Below are positions 35,798 to 44,444 of a stretch of DNA of 64,000 nt, one piece after another. Under the pieces are notes generated by a model, which saw only the letters and a program-made list of their open reading frames with translations, had not been told where the DNA came from and made no database searches. Source of the DNA: JBBIQS01 sp037442205 (GTDB lineage: Bacteria; Myxococcota; Myxococcia; Myxococcales; UBA5297); NCBI GenBank assembly GCA_037442205.1, contig JBBIQS010000017.1, positions 37,022-101,021 on the forward strand. Reading direction: 5' to 3'. Numbering within the stretch: position 1 is the stretch's first letter; every line of letters begins with the position of its first letter. Both the position numbers and the translations under genes were made by a program.

Positions 35798-35819
35798 GCT
35801 GGGCGCGGTTTCCCTCCCG

Positions 35820-35856
35820 CCCCGCACGCCGAGGCGGGGTCCCCTTCCTTCTTTCT
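35820..35856 (+). terminator. Probable intrinsic terminator after the zinc-ribbon gene
   Basis: CCCCGC (35820-35825) pairs with GCGGGG (35834-35839) around an 8-base loop; a pyrimidine-rich stretch with several T runs follows to 35856. Confidence 0.4.
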
Positions 35857-36057
35857 AGCGATCGCCCCCGAGCGCCGAAGTCCAGCGCTGGCGCGCCCGC
35901 GTCATGCGTTGGCCGGCGAGCCTTGGCGCCCCGTGGGGCAAGCGCTGATGCCCGCGAGGCCGAGCGGGGAGCTGCGGAGCGCCCGGCGCCTGCGCGCCTC
36001 CGCACTCGGAGTGACCAGAGCCGTCCCGAAAGTCGCTGGAGAGCTTCTGCCGCGGAG

Positions 36058-36960
36058 CTAGTGGCCGCCGAGCATCTGGGCCTCGACTCGGTTCCGACCG
36101 GCCTGCTTGGCTTTGTAGAGGTACTTGTCGGCGGCGGCGATCAGGGCGCTGCCGTCGGCGAACGAGCCGTCGACCAGCGTGGCGAGCCCGAGGGAGATGG
36201 TGACCTTCATCTCCTGGCCGTTGAAGCTGAACTGAGTGCTCTCGATGAGCCGGCGCACCCGCTCGGCGAGGATGAACGCCTTGTCCTCGGGGGCCTCCCG
36301 CAGCAGCAGCACGAACTCCTCGCCGCCGTAGCGGGCGAAGAGGTCCTCGGCGCGGATGGTGTCGGACACCTTCTGCGCCAGCCGCGCCAGCACGTAGTCG
36401 CCGGCAGGGTGGCCGTGGGTGTCGTTGATCTTCTTGAAGTGATCGACGTCCATCATGATGGCGCTAAGCGCCACCCGGTGCCGCAGGCAGTAGGCGAACT
36501 CCTTCTGCAGCGAGTCGAGGAAGAACTTCTTGTTGTAGACCCGGGTCAGCGCATCGCGGGTGGCCGAGTCGTAGAGGTTCTTCTGCAGCGCCTCGTCGAA
36601 GGCGTCCTGATAGCTGAACTTGAGGATGGTCGCCGAGCCGATCTGGATCTTGTCGCCATCCTTGAGCGCCTGGATCTCGATCTTCTCGCCGTTGGAGAAG
36701 GTGCCGTTGGTCGAGTTCAGGTCCAGCAGCTGGATGGTGCCGTCGGCGCGCACCGAGATCTTGGCGTGCTTTCGACTGACCCCCTCGTCGTCGAGCATGA
36801 TGTCGCACTCGGCCGCCCGGCCGATGACCATCTCGTTGCGGTCGAGCTTGAACATCTTGCCGACGCTGGTCTTGCCCGAGACGACGATGAGGTAGGCGTT
36901 GACGCGCTTGGCCTGCGACAAGAGCTCGGAGACGGTATGGACTATTGTTTTGTCTTCCAA
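36058..36960 (-). CDS. FHA-GGDEF diguanylate cyclase
   Basis: 300 residues. It starts at a TTG (36958-36960); GAGGA lies upstream at good spacing, and a stop closes the frame just above. An FHA domain at about 30-115 (VIGRAAECD, GVSRKHAKISV, DLNSTNGTF) leads into a GGDEF domain (about 130-295) with the active-site GGEEF at 212-216. The inhibitory I-site RxxD is present five residues before it (RAED, 203-206), so product feedback by c-di-GMP is expected. The enzyme makes c-di-GMP from GTP. The FHA domain suggests control by Ser/Thr phosphorylation, as is common in this phylum. No membrane segment is seen. Confidence 0.92.
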   Translation of the reverse strand: MEDKTIVHTVSELLSQAKRVNAYLIVVSGKTSVGKMFKLDRNEMVIGRAAECDIMLDDEGVSRKHAKISVRADGTIQLLDLNSTNGTFSNGEKIEIQALKDGDKIQIGSATILKFSYQDAFDEALQKNLYDSATRDALTRVYNKKFFLDSLQKEFAYCLRHRVALSAIMMDVDHFKKINDTHGHPAGDYVLARLAQKVSDTIRAEDLFARYGGEEFVLLLREAPEDKAFILAERVRRLIESTQFSFNGQEMKVTISLGLATLVDGSFADGSALIAAADKYLYKAKQAGRNRVEAQMLGGH

Positions 36961-36995
36961 AACGAGTCCTCAGTGGCAGGCCGACCGACCGAACC

Positions 36996-37004
36996 ATCAT
37001 AACA
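36996..37004 (-). promoter_or_regulatory. Extended -10 promoter for the diguanylate cyclase
   Basis: Minus strand TGTTATGAT: a TGn extension directly before TATGAT (37001-36996), five of six matches to the -10 consensus. No good -35 is seen, as is usual for extended -10 promoters. It lies about 36 bases upstream of the TTG start. Confidence 0.4.
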
Positions 37005-37024
37005 GCCCTTTCCCAGTGGGTGCC

Positions 37025-37963
37025 ATGCCCGCACGCCGCCCTCTAGTGCTAGCTCCTTTGCTCGTGGTGAACCTGCTGGGTTGCCTGCGCCCCGCCGCTC
37101 CGACCGTGCAGCTGCAGGCCTTCCTCGGCGCCAGCGAAGAGGGCGGCTATGAGATGGCCGAGGTCACTTCGCACCCAGGCGAGCCGCAGAGCGCCCGGCG
37201 AGTGATCGTCGGTCCCGACGGAAAGGTCGCCTCCTCGCAGACCCTGGCGAGCGAGCGGGCCCAGCAGGCCATCGCCGCCGCGCTCGCCGGCACCGCGGGC
37301 CGGCGCACGGCCGAGGATTCTCTCGGAGGCATGGAAGGAAAGGCGTTCTCGCGCGAGCGAGCGCGCGTGCTCGAGGTCCCCGACCAGCTCCCGGCGAGCT
37401 GGCCCATCGAGCCGGTCCCTGGACTGAAGGCGCAGCTGGCGGTCGAGCGACGAGCCGAGGGCGGGCTGCTCTTCCGGGTCCAGCTCGAGGGCGGCGGGCG
37501 CGCCGCGCTGCTGTCGCTGCCGGAGCTCGAGGGCGGCGCGCTGGAGTCGGTGCTGCTGCTGCCCGAGGGGCACCTGGCGCTGGCCCGGTTCTGGGCGTCG
37601 TCGGCCGGAGCCGGGCGCCACCGCCTCGAGGGGCTGGCGCAGCTCGAGCTGGGCAAGGCGCTGGCCTCGCTGCTCAACGCCCGGGCCATCGACGAGCTCA
37701 AGCAGGGCCAGCTGGCGGCGGCCCGCGGCGATCTGGAGCAGGCAATCCGCATCGCCCCCGAGGACGCGCTGGCCCGCTACAACCTGGCCTGCGCGCTGAC
37801 GCTCGAGGGGAGTCTCGACCAGGCGCTGCTGACGCTCGGGCGGGCGGTCGATCAGGATCCCGACCTGCGCCGAGAGGCTGTGCGAGACCCCGACTTCGCC
37901 GCCCTGCGCGGACGGGTCGAGTTCAGGCTGATGGTCGAGCCCCGCGCCGGCGAGGAGCTGTGA
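37025..37963 (+). CDS. TPR-containing lipoprotein
   Basis: 312 residues from the ATG at 37025. Signal peptide with lipobox LLGC. The middle is an unrecognised beta/alpha region (residues 30-205). Residues about 215-285 hold two TPR units (AIDELKQGQLAAARGDLEQA and the ALARYNLACAL block). The tail is charged. It is divergent from the FHA-GGDEF gene, with 64 bases between. Probably an envelope scaffold; no specific partner is suggested by the neighbourhood. Confidence 0.65.
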   Translation: MPARRPLVLAPLLVVNLLGCLRPAAPTVQLQAFLGASEEGGYEMAEVTSHPGEPQSARRVIVGPDGKVASSQTLASERAQQAIAAALAGTAGRRTAEDSLGGMEGKAFSRERARVLEVPDQLPASWPIEPVPGLKAQLAVERRAEGGLLFRVQLEGGGRAALLSLPELEGGALESVLLLPEGHLALARFWASSAGAGRHRLEGLAQLELGKALASLLNARAIDELKQGQLAAARGDLEQAIRIAPEDALARYNLACALTLEGSLDQALLTLGRAVDQDPDLRREAVRDPDFAALRGRVEFRLMVEPRAGEEL

Positions 37964-38143
37964 CTGGCGCCGGTGCAGGCCGAAAAACCTGAGCGACCAA
38001 GGAAGGTCGTGGAGCTTGCTGGCCGGGGAGCCGCCGTTCGGCTTGCCGGGAAACGGCCGTCTGGCGAGGCGTCTTTCGCTCGGAATCGGCCTGCGCGCCT
38101 CGGCAGCTGCGTGCTAAGGTCGGCGGCTTCCGAGGAGGGCCGT

Positions 38144-39373
38144 ATGAACCTGGCCGAGGCGAGCCACTACTACTTCACCAAGGCCGCGAAGCTGATGGAG
38201 GTCAGCGACCGGGTGGCGACGCTGCTCACCAACCCGCTGCGCGAGATCACCGTCCAGATCCCGATCGAGATGGACGACGGGCAGATCAAGACCTTCGTCG
38301 GCTACCGCATCCAGCACGACAACGCCCGCGGTCCGATGAAGGGTGGAATCCGCTTCCACCCGTCGGTCAACCGCGAGCAGATGCAGGGCATCGCCGCGCT
38401 GATGACCTGGAAGACCGCGGTGGTCAACCTCCCCTACGGCGGCGCCGCCGGCGGAGTGGCCTGCCAGCCCGCCTCCCTGAGCCCCCGCGAGCTGGAGCGG
38501 CTGACCCGCAAGCTCGTCGACCAGATCCAGGACGTGATCGGGCCCACCCGCGACATCCCCGGCCCCGATCTGAACACCAACCCCCAGGTCATGGCCTGGA
38601 TGATGGACCAGTACTCCAAGTACCGCGGGCACACTCCGGCGGTGGTCACAGGCAAGCCGGTCGAGCTCTACGGCTGCCGCGGGCGGGACAGCGCCAGCGG
38701 GCGCGGCCTGCAGCTGATCTGCCGGGAGATCCTGCGCGACATCGGGATGGAGGTGCGCGGGACGCGCTTCGCCGTCCAGGGCTTCGGCCACGTCGGGCGC
38801 CACGCGGTGCGGCTGCTGGCCGAGGATGGGGCGCGCATCGTCGCGGTCAGCGAGGAGGGCGGCGGCACCTTCAATCCCAACGGCCTGGACGTCCCGGCGC
38901 TGCTCGAGCACTTCCGGACCAGCGGCTCGATCAAGGGCTTCGCCGGCGGGCAGGCGATCGCGCCGGCCGACGCGCTGCTGGTCGAGTGCGACGTGCTGAT
39001 CCCGGCGGCGCTCCCCGGGTCCCTCACCGGGATCAACGCCGGCAGCGTGCGCGCCAAGATCGTGGTCGAGGGCGCCAACGGCCCCACCGATCCCGAGGCC
39101 GACGAGATCCTCGAGAAGCGCGGGATCATCACCGTCCCCGACATCCTGGCCGGCGCCGGCGGGGTGACGGTCAGCTATTTCGAATGGGTGCAGAACATCC
39201 AGCAGTTCACCTGGGAAGAGGAGCGGGTGAACGCCGAGCTGGAGAAGCTGCTCAAGGACGCCTACGAGCGGACCGCCCACCTGGCCAAGACCCGCCGGGT
39301 CTCGCTGCGCACCGCCGCCTATGCCCTGGCCATCGGCCGGGTCGGCAAGGCCACGGTGCTGCGCGGCGTTTAG
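38144..39373 (+). CDS. Glutamate dehydrogenase-like protein with the catalytic lysine replaced
   Basis: 409 residues from the ATG at 38144 behind GAGGAGGGC. Overall it is a hexameric-type Glu/Leu/Phe/Val dehydrogenase: RGPMKGGIRFHPSV with the substrate Lys66, TWKTAV with Lys90, PGPD with the catalytic Asp142, the NAD(P) fold AVQGFGHVGR, and VSYFEW with Ser344. However, the motif LPYGGAKGG, whose Lys performs catalysis, reads LPYGGAAGG here: codon GCC at 38447-38449 gives Ala102. The conserved LANAGGV is LAGAGGV (Gly337), and GRDEATGRG is GRDSASGRG. The fold is probably kept, but oxidative deamination of glutamate is doubtful. It may be a regulatory paralogue or use another substrate. Confidence 0.85.
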   Translation: MNLAEASHYYFTKAAKLMEVSDRVATLLTNPLREITVQIPIEMDDGQIKTFVGYRIQHDNARGPMKGGIRFHPSVNREQMQGIAALMTWKTAVVNLPYGGAAGGVACQPASLSPRELERLTRKLVDQIQDVIGPTRDIPGPDLNTNPQVMAWMMDQYSKYRGHTPAVVTGKPVELYGCRGRDSASGRGLQLICREILRDIGMEVRGTRFAVQGFGHVGRHAVRLLAEDGARIVAVSEEGGGTFNPNGLDVPALLEHFRTSGSIKGFAGGQAIAPADALLVECDVLIPAALPGSLTGINAGSVRAKIVVEGANGPTDPEADEILEKRGIITVPDILAGAGGVTVSYFEWVQNIQQFTWEEERVNAELEKLLKDAYERTAHLAKTRRVSLRTAAYALAIGRVGKATVLRGV

Positions 39374-39411
39374 AGAAAGGGGCCGCCCGCGCCGGGCCGG
39401 CCGTCGCACCC

Positions 39412-40572
39412 ATGGATCCGATTTCCCGAGACCTCGCCAAGTGGATGCCGCGCCTGCTCGCCGTCTGGCGCAAGCGGCGCCGCGATGAAGGCGGGCCCAC
39501 CGACCGGCTGCGCTCCGAGGAGCTGCGCGAGGCGGCGGCGGCGGTGCGCGCTCTCTCCAAGGGGCTGACCCGCGACCGCGAGCTGGCCGGCGCCCGCTAC
39601 ATGGAGGACCGCAAGCTGCTGGGCGGCTACCTCTTGTTCTACTGGCCGGTCTCGTACGCCCAGGCTCGCCACGCGCTCAACGAGCTGCCGTCCAGGCCGC
39701 GCTCGGTGCTCGACCTGGGCTCGGGCCCCGGCCCGCTCTCCTTCGCCTGCCTCGACGCCGGCGCGGGCGAGGTGGTGGCCGCCGATCGCAGCCCGGCCGC
39801 CTTGCAGCTGGCGCGGGAGCTGGCGGGAGAGGCCGGCGAGGCGATCGCCACCCGGGCCTGGAACGGCAGCGCCGGCGACGCGTCTCCCGAGGGCCAGTAC
39901 GACCTGGTCACCATGGGCCACGTGCTCAACGAGCTGTGGGCCGGCCAGCCCGACTGCGTCCAGCGCCGGGCCGGGCTGGTCGAGCGCGTCAGCGAGCGGG
40001 TGAAGAAGGGCGGGTCGCTGCTGTTGATGGAGCCGGCGCTGCGCGAGACCTCGCGCGCCCTGCTGCAGGTGCGCGATCGGCTGGTGGCTGACGGCTACGT
40101 GGTGCGCAGCCCGTGCCTGTTCCGCGGCAGCTGCCCGGCGCTGATCAAGGAGAGCGACTGGTGCCACGCCGAGCGCGACTGGGAGCTGCCGCCGGTGGTG
40201 CAGCAGATCGCCAAGGCCGCCGGGCTGCACAAGGAGTCGCTGAAGATGACCGCGCTCTTGATGGGCCGGCCGGGCGAGTCTTGGCAGGAGCTGCCGGCGG
40301 GGAGGCTGTTCCGCATCGTCTCCGAGCCGCTGTCGTCCAAGGGGCGGCTGCGCTACATCGGCTGCGGGCCGGAGGGGCGCTTCGGGCTGTCGCTGCAGGA
40401 CAAGCACCTCAACCCCGGCAACAAGCCCTTCGCCCGCCTCTTCCGCGGCGACGTGATCGCCGTCGAAGGCACCGAGGAGAAGGGCGACGGGCTGGCGCTC
40501 TCCGAGACCAGCAAGGTCGAGATCAGGGCGCACGTCGGCCAGCGCATCGTCTCCCCGGGCCAGGAATTCTGA
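39412..40572 (+). CDS. Rsm22-family (METTL17-like) ribosome-associated methyltransferase
   Basis: 386 residues from the ATG at 39412. The Rossmann methyltransferase core has AdoMet motif I VLDLGSGPGPLSFA (near 100-113) and a GHVLNELW segment. The Rsm22 signature with its cysteines follows: SPCLFRGSCPAL and SDWCHAERDW. In the mitochondrial relative METTL17 the equivalent cysteines hold an iron-sulfur cluster. The C-terminal ~100 residues form a small beta domain. Members associate with the small ribosomal subunit; whether they methylate is unsettled. It follows the dehydrogenase-like gene after 38 bases and is probably co-transcribed. Confidence 0.8.
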   Translation: MDPISRDLAKWMPRLLAVWRKRRRDEGGPTDRLRSEELREAAAAVRALSKGLTRDRELAGARYMEDRKLLGGYLLFYWPVSYAQARHALNELPSRPRSVLDLGSGPGPLSFACLDAGAGEVVAADRSPAALQLARELAGEAGEAIATRAWNGSAGDASPEGQYDLVTMGHVLNELWAGQPDCVQRRAGLVERVSERVKKGGSLLLMEPALRETSRALLQVRDRLVADGYVVRSPCLFRGSCPALIKESDWCHAERDWELPPVVQQIAKAAGLHKESLKMTALLMGRPGESWQELPAGRLFRIVSEPLSSKGRLRYIGCGPEGRFGLSLQDKHLNPGNKPFARLFRGDVIAVEGTEEKGDGLALSETSKVEIRAHVGQRIVSPGQEF

Positions 40573-40628
40573 CCCGTTGAGCGCTCGTCGAGCGGGCGCT
40601 CGCTTCCAGGCTCGGCGATCCTCGAATC

Positions 40629-40662
40629 CCTGAGGGGACCCGCCCGGCGGGCCTCGGGTTTC
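40629..40662 (+). terminator. Imperfect intrinsic terminator after the Rsm22-like gene
   Basis: Outer arm CCTGAGG (40629-40635) pairs with CCTCGGG (40652-40658), one G-U pair. Inner CCCGC/GCGGG closes a 3-base loop. TTTCT follows directly. Confidence 0.45.
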
Positions 40663-40778
40663 TGCCGAGCGCGCGCCCGAGCGCTCAGTAACTAGCCGAT
40701 TTTCCTGGCGATTGGCGCGCCGCTCCCGTGGCGCGTCGGTTGCAGACCGTGCCGTCGACCATTTTCCGCGACCTTGCG

Positions 40779-40804
40779 GAGACGAGGGAGACGAGGGAGA
40801 CGAC
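40779..40804 (+). repeat. 9-bp tandem repeat in the ribosome-binding region
   Basis: GAGACGAGG occurs at 40779-40787 and 40788-40796, and GAGACGAC follows at 40797-40804, directly before the ATG at 40805. Each full copy carries a GAGG Shine-Dalgarno-like core, the nearer about 8 bases from the start codon. Confidence 0.7.
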
Positions 40805-42847
40805 ATGCGACACCAATTGATCGCGACCCTGGCAGCGGCAGCGCTTCTCGGCCTGGGCTGCAGCTCGAAGACCACCAGTGATCCGCTGCACCAGAAGCCG
40901 CCGCCGCTGGGGCAGGACCACGCCTCGCTGGTCAGCTTCGCCAGCTGCGACGAGCTCGAGCAGTACATCGAGGACACCGCCACCCTGCAGATGAAGGAGA
41001 TGCTCGAAGGGAGCGGCGGGTACATGCTCGGCGGCGTCGCGGACGGCAAGAGCCCGGCGGCCAATACCGCCGGCGGCGCGGGCGCGGCGCCGGCCCACTC
41101 CGAGACCAACACCCAGGTCGCCGGGGTCGACGAGGCCGACTTCGTCAAGACCGACGGCAACCGGGTCTTCTACCTCAACGGCGGCCGGCTGCTGGTGCTC
41201 AAGAGCTGGCCGGCGGCCGAGACCGCCATCGACGCCCAGGTCGACGTCGAGGGCTATCCCCAGGAGATGTTCCTCGCCGACAACAGGCTGGTGGTCTTCT
41301 CGCAGGTCTACGACCCGGTGCAGTACCCCGGAGTCTGGGACTACTACTACAACTGGATGACCGCCTCGGCGACCAAGGTCTCGGTCTTCGACGTCACCTC
41401 CAACCAGCCGGTGCTGCTCGACGCCTGGTACCTGGGCGGCTACTACAACACCTCGCGGCGCATCGGCAACGCGGTGCGGATGGTGATGTGGGCCAGCCTC
41501 AACTGGCCGACCGACCTGCAGTACTGGATCCCCAATCGCCACTGGGATCACCCCGAGCTCGACGCCAGCGCCATCGCCCAGGTCGAGGCCGACAACGAGG
41601 ACAAGATCCGCGCCCGTACCTTGGCTGAGTGGCTGCCGCACAACTACCTGCTGCAGCACGGGCAGTTCGTCGAGGCGCCGCTGCAGTGCCAGCGCTACGC
41701 GCGCCCGAGCGTGCCCTCCAGGCTGGGCCTGACCATGGTCGCCACCCTCGACCTGGCCAACCCGCAGAATGGCATCGATCAGATGGGGCTGATCGCCGAT
41801 ACCGGCACCGTCTACTCCAGCCTGGAGTCGCTCTACATGGCCACGCCGATCTGGTGGTGGGGCTGGTGGGGCCGGGCCGACGGGCAGAGCGAGGACTGGG
41901 ACCGCACCTACCTGCACAAGTTCAGCCTCTCCGATCCTGCCAGCGTGCAGTACCAGGCCACCGGCGTGGTCCCCGGACACATCCTCAACCAGTTCTCGCT
42001 CGACGAGTACCAGGGCAACCTGCGGGTGGCCACCAACACCTGGCCGGTGTGGGACTACGTCACCGGCACGCAGATCGGCGGCCGGGAGAACCGGGTCTAC
42101 GTGCTGCAGCAGGCCGGGCAGGAGCTGGTGACCATCGGCGCCACTCCCGACCTGGCCCCCGGCGAGAGCATCTACGGCTCGCGGTTCTTCGGTGAGAAGG
42201 GCTTCGTGGTCACCTACCGGCAGATCGACCCGCTCTTCACCCTCGACCTGAGCGATCCCACCAATCCGCATGTGGTCGGCTCCCTGCACATCCCCGGCTT
42301 CTCGACCTATATCCACCTGCTCGACGACACCCACCTGCTGACCATCGGCCAGGACACAGTGACCACCGCCACCGGCGAGCGGCGCAACGGCGTCAGCCTG
42401 CAGCTGTTCGACGTCGGCGACATGGCCAACCCGAGGCTGACCGCCAAGCAGGTGGTGGGCACCAACTGGGGCTACAGCGAGGCGCTGTGGGACCACAAGG
42501 CCTTCAACTACTTCGCCAAGACCGGGGTGCTGGCCATCCCGTTCACCGACTACGTCAGCACCGGCGACGCCAACTACTGGAACTACTTCCAGAGCAAGCT
42601 CAAGGCCTTCAAGATCGACGCGGCCGGGGCCATCACGCCCATCGGAGAGGCTGACCACAGCGAGTACTACCAGCACTACGGTTACAACAGCTGGTACTGG
42701 TGGTACGAGCCGTACATCCGGCGCAGCGTGCAGATCGAGAACTACGTGTACTCGTTCAGCTCGGCGGCGGTGAAGGTCAACGACATCGCCGACCTGACCC
42801 AGACCGTGGCGCTGGTCGAGCTGCCGCCGCAGCGCACTGGGCCGTAG
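40805..42847 (+). CDS. Beta-propeller-domain lipoprotein
   Basis: 680 residues from the ATG at 40805; longer upstream starts would run through the tandem repeat and hide the signal. Lipoprotein signal with LLGLGCSSK. The segment SETNTQVAGVDEADFVKTDG followed by NRVFYLNGGRLLVLKSW is the hallmark of the secreted beta-propeller family (PF09826). The rest is a many-bladed propeller, rich in Trp/Tyr, with Trp clusters (TPIWWWGWWGR, NSWYWWYEPY) that may form a binding surface. Outer-membrane location is likely; the ligand is unknown. It ends in a strong bidirectional terminator. Confidence 0.85.
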   Translation: MRHQLIATLAAAALLGLGCSSKTTSDPLHQKPPPLGQDHASLVSFASCDELEQYIEDTATLQMKEMLEGSGGYMLGGVADGKSPAANTAGGAGAAPAHSETNTQVAGVDEADFVKTDGNRVFYLNGGRLLVLKSWPAAETAIDAQVDVEGYPQEMFLADNRLVVFSQVYDPVQYPGVWDYYYNWMTASATKVSVFDVTSNQPVLLDAWYLGGYYNTSRRIGNAVRMVMWASLNWPTDLQYWIPNRHWDHPELDASAIAQVEADNEDKIRARTLAEWLPHNYLLQHGQFVEAPLQCQRYARPSVPSRLGLTMVATLDLANPQNGIDQMGLIADTGTVYSSLESLYMATPIWWWGWWGRADGQSEDWDRTYLHKFSLSDPASVQYQATGVVPGHILNQFSLDEYQGNLRVATNTWPVWDYVTGTQIGGRENRVYVLQQAGQELVTIGATPDLAPGESIYGSRFFGEKGFVVTYRQIDPLFTLDLSDPTNPHVVGSLHIPGFSTYIHLLDDTHLLTIGQDTVTTATGERRNGVSLQLFDVGDMANPRLTAKQVVGTNWGYSEALWDHKAFNYFAKTGVLAIPFTDYVSTGDANYWNYFQSKLKAFKIDAAGAITPIGEADHSEYYQHYGYNSWYWWYEPYIRRSVQIENYVYSFSSAAVKVNDIADLTQTVALVELPPQRTGP

Positions 42848-42875
42848 TCATCCGCGGTCGCTGAGGAACCAAATT

Positions 42876-42906
42876 GAAGAGGCGGTCCTTTCGGGGCCGC
42901 CTCTTC
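42876..42906. terminator. Bidirectional terminator between convergent genes
   Basis: GAAGAGGCGG (42876-42885) pairs with CCGCCTCTTC (42897-42906); three further inner pairs leave a 5-base loop. Short A- and T-rich flanks on each side fit use by both the propeller gene (+) and the PEGA-like gene (-). Confidence 0.75.
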
Positions 42907-42917
42907 GCTTTCGCGCG

Positions 42918-43595
42918 CTAGAAGGAGAAAGTCGCCCCGAGCAGCGCGCCGCCGTTGGTCGGAGCGGCGCCCACGGCGAGCAGCTTGAAGGCAGCGCTGT
43001 CGGTCTCGGCGGAGGCGGTCTTGAGGGTGGCGCGGCTGCGGCTCATGGCGCCGAAGCCCACGCCGCCGAGGACGCCGGCGATCGCTACTCCAGTGCCGCC
43101 CACGACCAGGCTCGTGAACAACAGGGCGCCGGCCAGCTGGCTGTCGCCGCCCTTCGAGGCGACGAGCGCCGAGAGGCCGAACACCCCGCCGACGATCGCC
43201 ACCGGCACGCCGATCCCCAGCCCGACGATGCCCATGACCATCAATCCGGCGCGGCGCTTGTCCAGGATCACGGTCGAGGGGCCGGCGGGGAAGACGATGT
43301 CCTGGTTGTAGGAGGCGTCGCCCTCGACGCGGATGCGGTGGCGACCCGGAGTCACCACCACGTCGCAGGGAGTGTGGCAGGCAGTCGCGCCCTCGACCTC
43401 CACCGTGAAGTGGTGGTTCTCGCCGTCAAAGTGCACGGGATAGCCCATCGCCGGAGCCGGAATCGGGGCCGGGGCAGGCGCGGCAGCCTCAGGAGGCGGG
43501 GGCGGCGGGGGCGGCGGAGGTGGCGGCAGCTCGGCCTGCGCCCGCGCCGAGAGAGGGATGAGAAGCAGCCCCAGAATCAAGCCCGACGCGCGCAT
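42918..43595 (-). CDS. Exported PEGA-like membrane protein with a polyproline run
   Basis: 225 residues. Signal peptide (cleavage near ARAQAE) is followed by a run of 12 Pro and an Ala/Pro linker. A beta domain (residues 50-115) has the PEGA-like pattern FTVEVEGATACHTPCDVVV and PGRHRIRVEG; two Cys could bond. Two hydrophobic, Gly-rich helices follow (about 118-145 and 155-185) and the protein ends in ATFSF. It probably sits in the envelope. Long Pro runs of this kind usually need EF-P for translation. No specific function known. Confidence 0.65.
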   Translation of the reverse strand: MRASGLILGLLLIPLSARAQAELPPPPPPPPPPPPEAAAPAPAPIPAPAMGYPVHFDGENHHFTVEVEGATACHTPCDVVVTPGRHRIRVEGDASYNQDIVFPAGPSTVILDKRRAGLMVMGIVGLGIGVPVAIVGGVFGLSALVASKGGDSQLAGALLFTSLVVGGTGVAIAGVLGGVGFGAMSRSRATLKTASAETDSAAFKLLAVGAAPTNGGALLGATFSF

Positions 43596-43773
43596 GAGGA
43601 TTCCCTTCCTGTGTTCGGCAGTGTCCGCCTCTCAATATCATGCAGTTCCTGGCTTTTTCGAATCGCCGGCCGAGGCCGGCGGCGAGCCAGGTCCTGGCCG
43701 GTCCTCGCCCGGTTGCCGCCGTCCACCTCAGGCGAGAAGATGGACGCCGTTCCGGTTCCCCGGGAGGCCCGCC

Positions 43774-44406
43774 ATGATCGCCGCCGTGCTGTCGCTGTCG
43801 CTGCAGCTGGTCCTCGCTGCCGAGCCCGTCGAGCAGACCATCCGGGTCAGCCCCGGCACCCAGCAGGTGATCAAGATCCCCGGGCTGACCCGGGTGGCGC
43901 TGGCCGACCCGACGGTGGCCGACGTCAATGTCACCGGGGCGGGCGAGCTGCTGGTGCTGGGCAAGCGGCAAGGGCGCACCTCGATGACGCTGTGGGTCGC
44001 CGGGCAGAAGGGGATTCTGACGCGGACCATCGCCGTCGACGACGGCAAGTTCGCCGAGCTGGAGGCCCTGTGCCGGGAGAAGGTCAACCCGTCGATCAAG
44101 TTCCTCACCGCCGCCGACAAGGTGGTGGTCGAGGGGACGCTGGACTCGATGGAGGAGTACCGCCGGCTCAAGGTGATCGTCGGCGACGACGCGCGCATCA
44201 AGCTGATGGTCAGGCTCAACCCCCGGCTGCTGCCGGCCATCGCCAACGCCATCAACGAGGCGCTCAAGAAGGCCGGGCTGAGCTCGGCCAAGGCAGTGGT
44301 GATGGGCCAGAAGATCGTTCTCGAGGGCTCGGTGGCCGATGCCGAGGAGAACAAGCGGGCCCAGCTCATCGCCGATTCGTATTACCAGGACCTGGCGGGC
44401 AGGTAG
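43774..44406 (+). CDS. Orphan pilus-assembly (CpaC/RcpA) N-domain protein with BON-like domain
   Basis: 210 residues from the ATG at 43774, with GGGAGG 7 bases upstream. A short signal peptide (cleavage near LAAEP) is followed by the N-terminal domain of type II/IV pilus secretins (QTIRVSPGTQQVIKIPGLTR, VADVNVTGAGELLVLGKRQG, TSMTLWV). A BON-like part follows (VVVEGTLDSMEEYRRLKVIV and a second strand set, KIVLEGSVADAEENKRAQLI). A true CpaC would continue with a secretin barrel of about 250 residues; here the gene simply ends and is followed by a terminator. No tad or cpa genes are nearby. It may work in trans with a distant secretin. Confidence 0.75.
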   Translation: MIAAVLSLSLQLVLAAEPVEQTIRVSPGTQQVIKIPGLTRVALADPTVADVNVTGAGELLVLGKRQGRTSMTLWVAGQKGILTRTIAVDDGKFAELEALCREKVNPSIKFLTAADKVVVEGTLDSMEEYRRLKVIVGDDARIKLMVRLNPRLLPAIANAINEALKKAGLSSAKAVVMGQKIVLEGSVADAEENKRAQLIADSYYQDLAGR

Positions 44407-44444
44407 CCGAAGGTCCGCGCTCCTCTCCAACCCACGAAAGACGA

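Noticed and set aside
40573..40628. GAGCGC...GCGCTC inverted repeat just after the Rsm22-like gene
   Set aside because: The stem is short and without a T-run; the hairpin at 40629-40662 is the better terminator.
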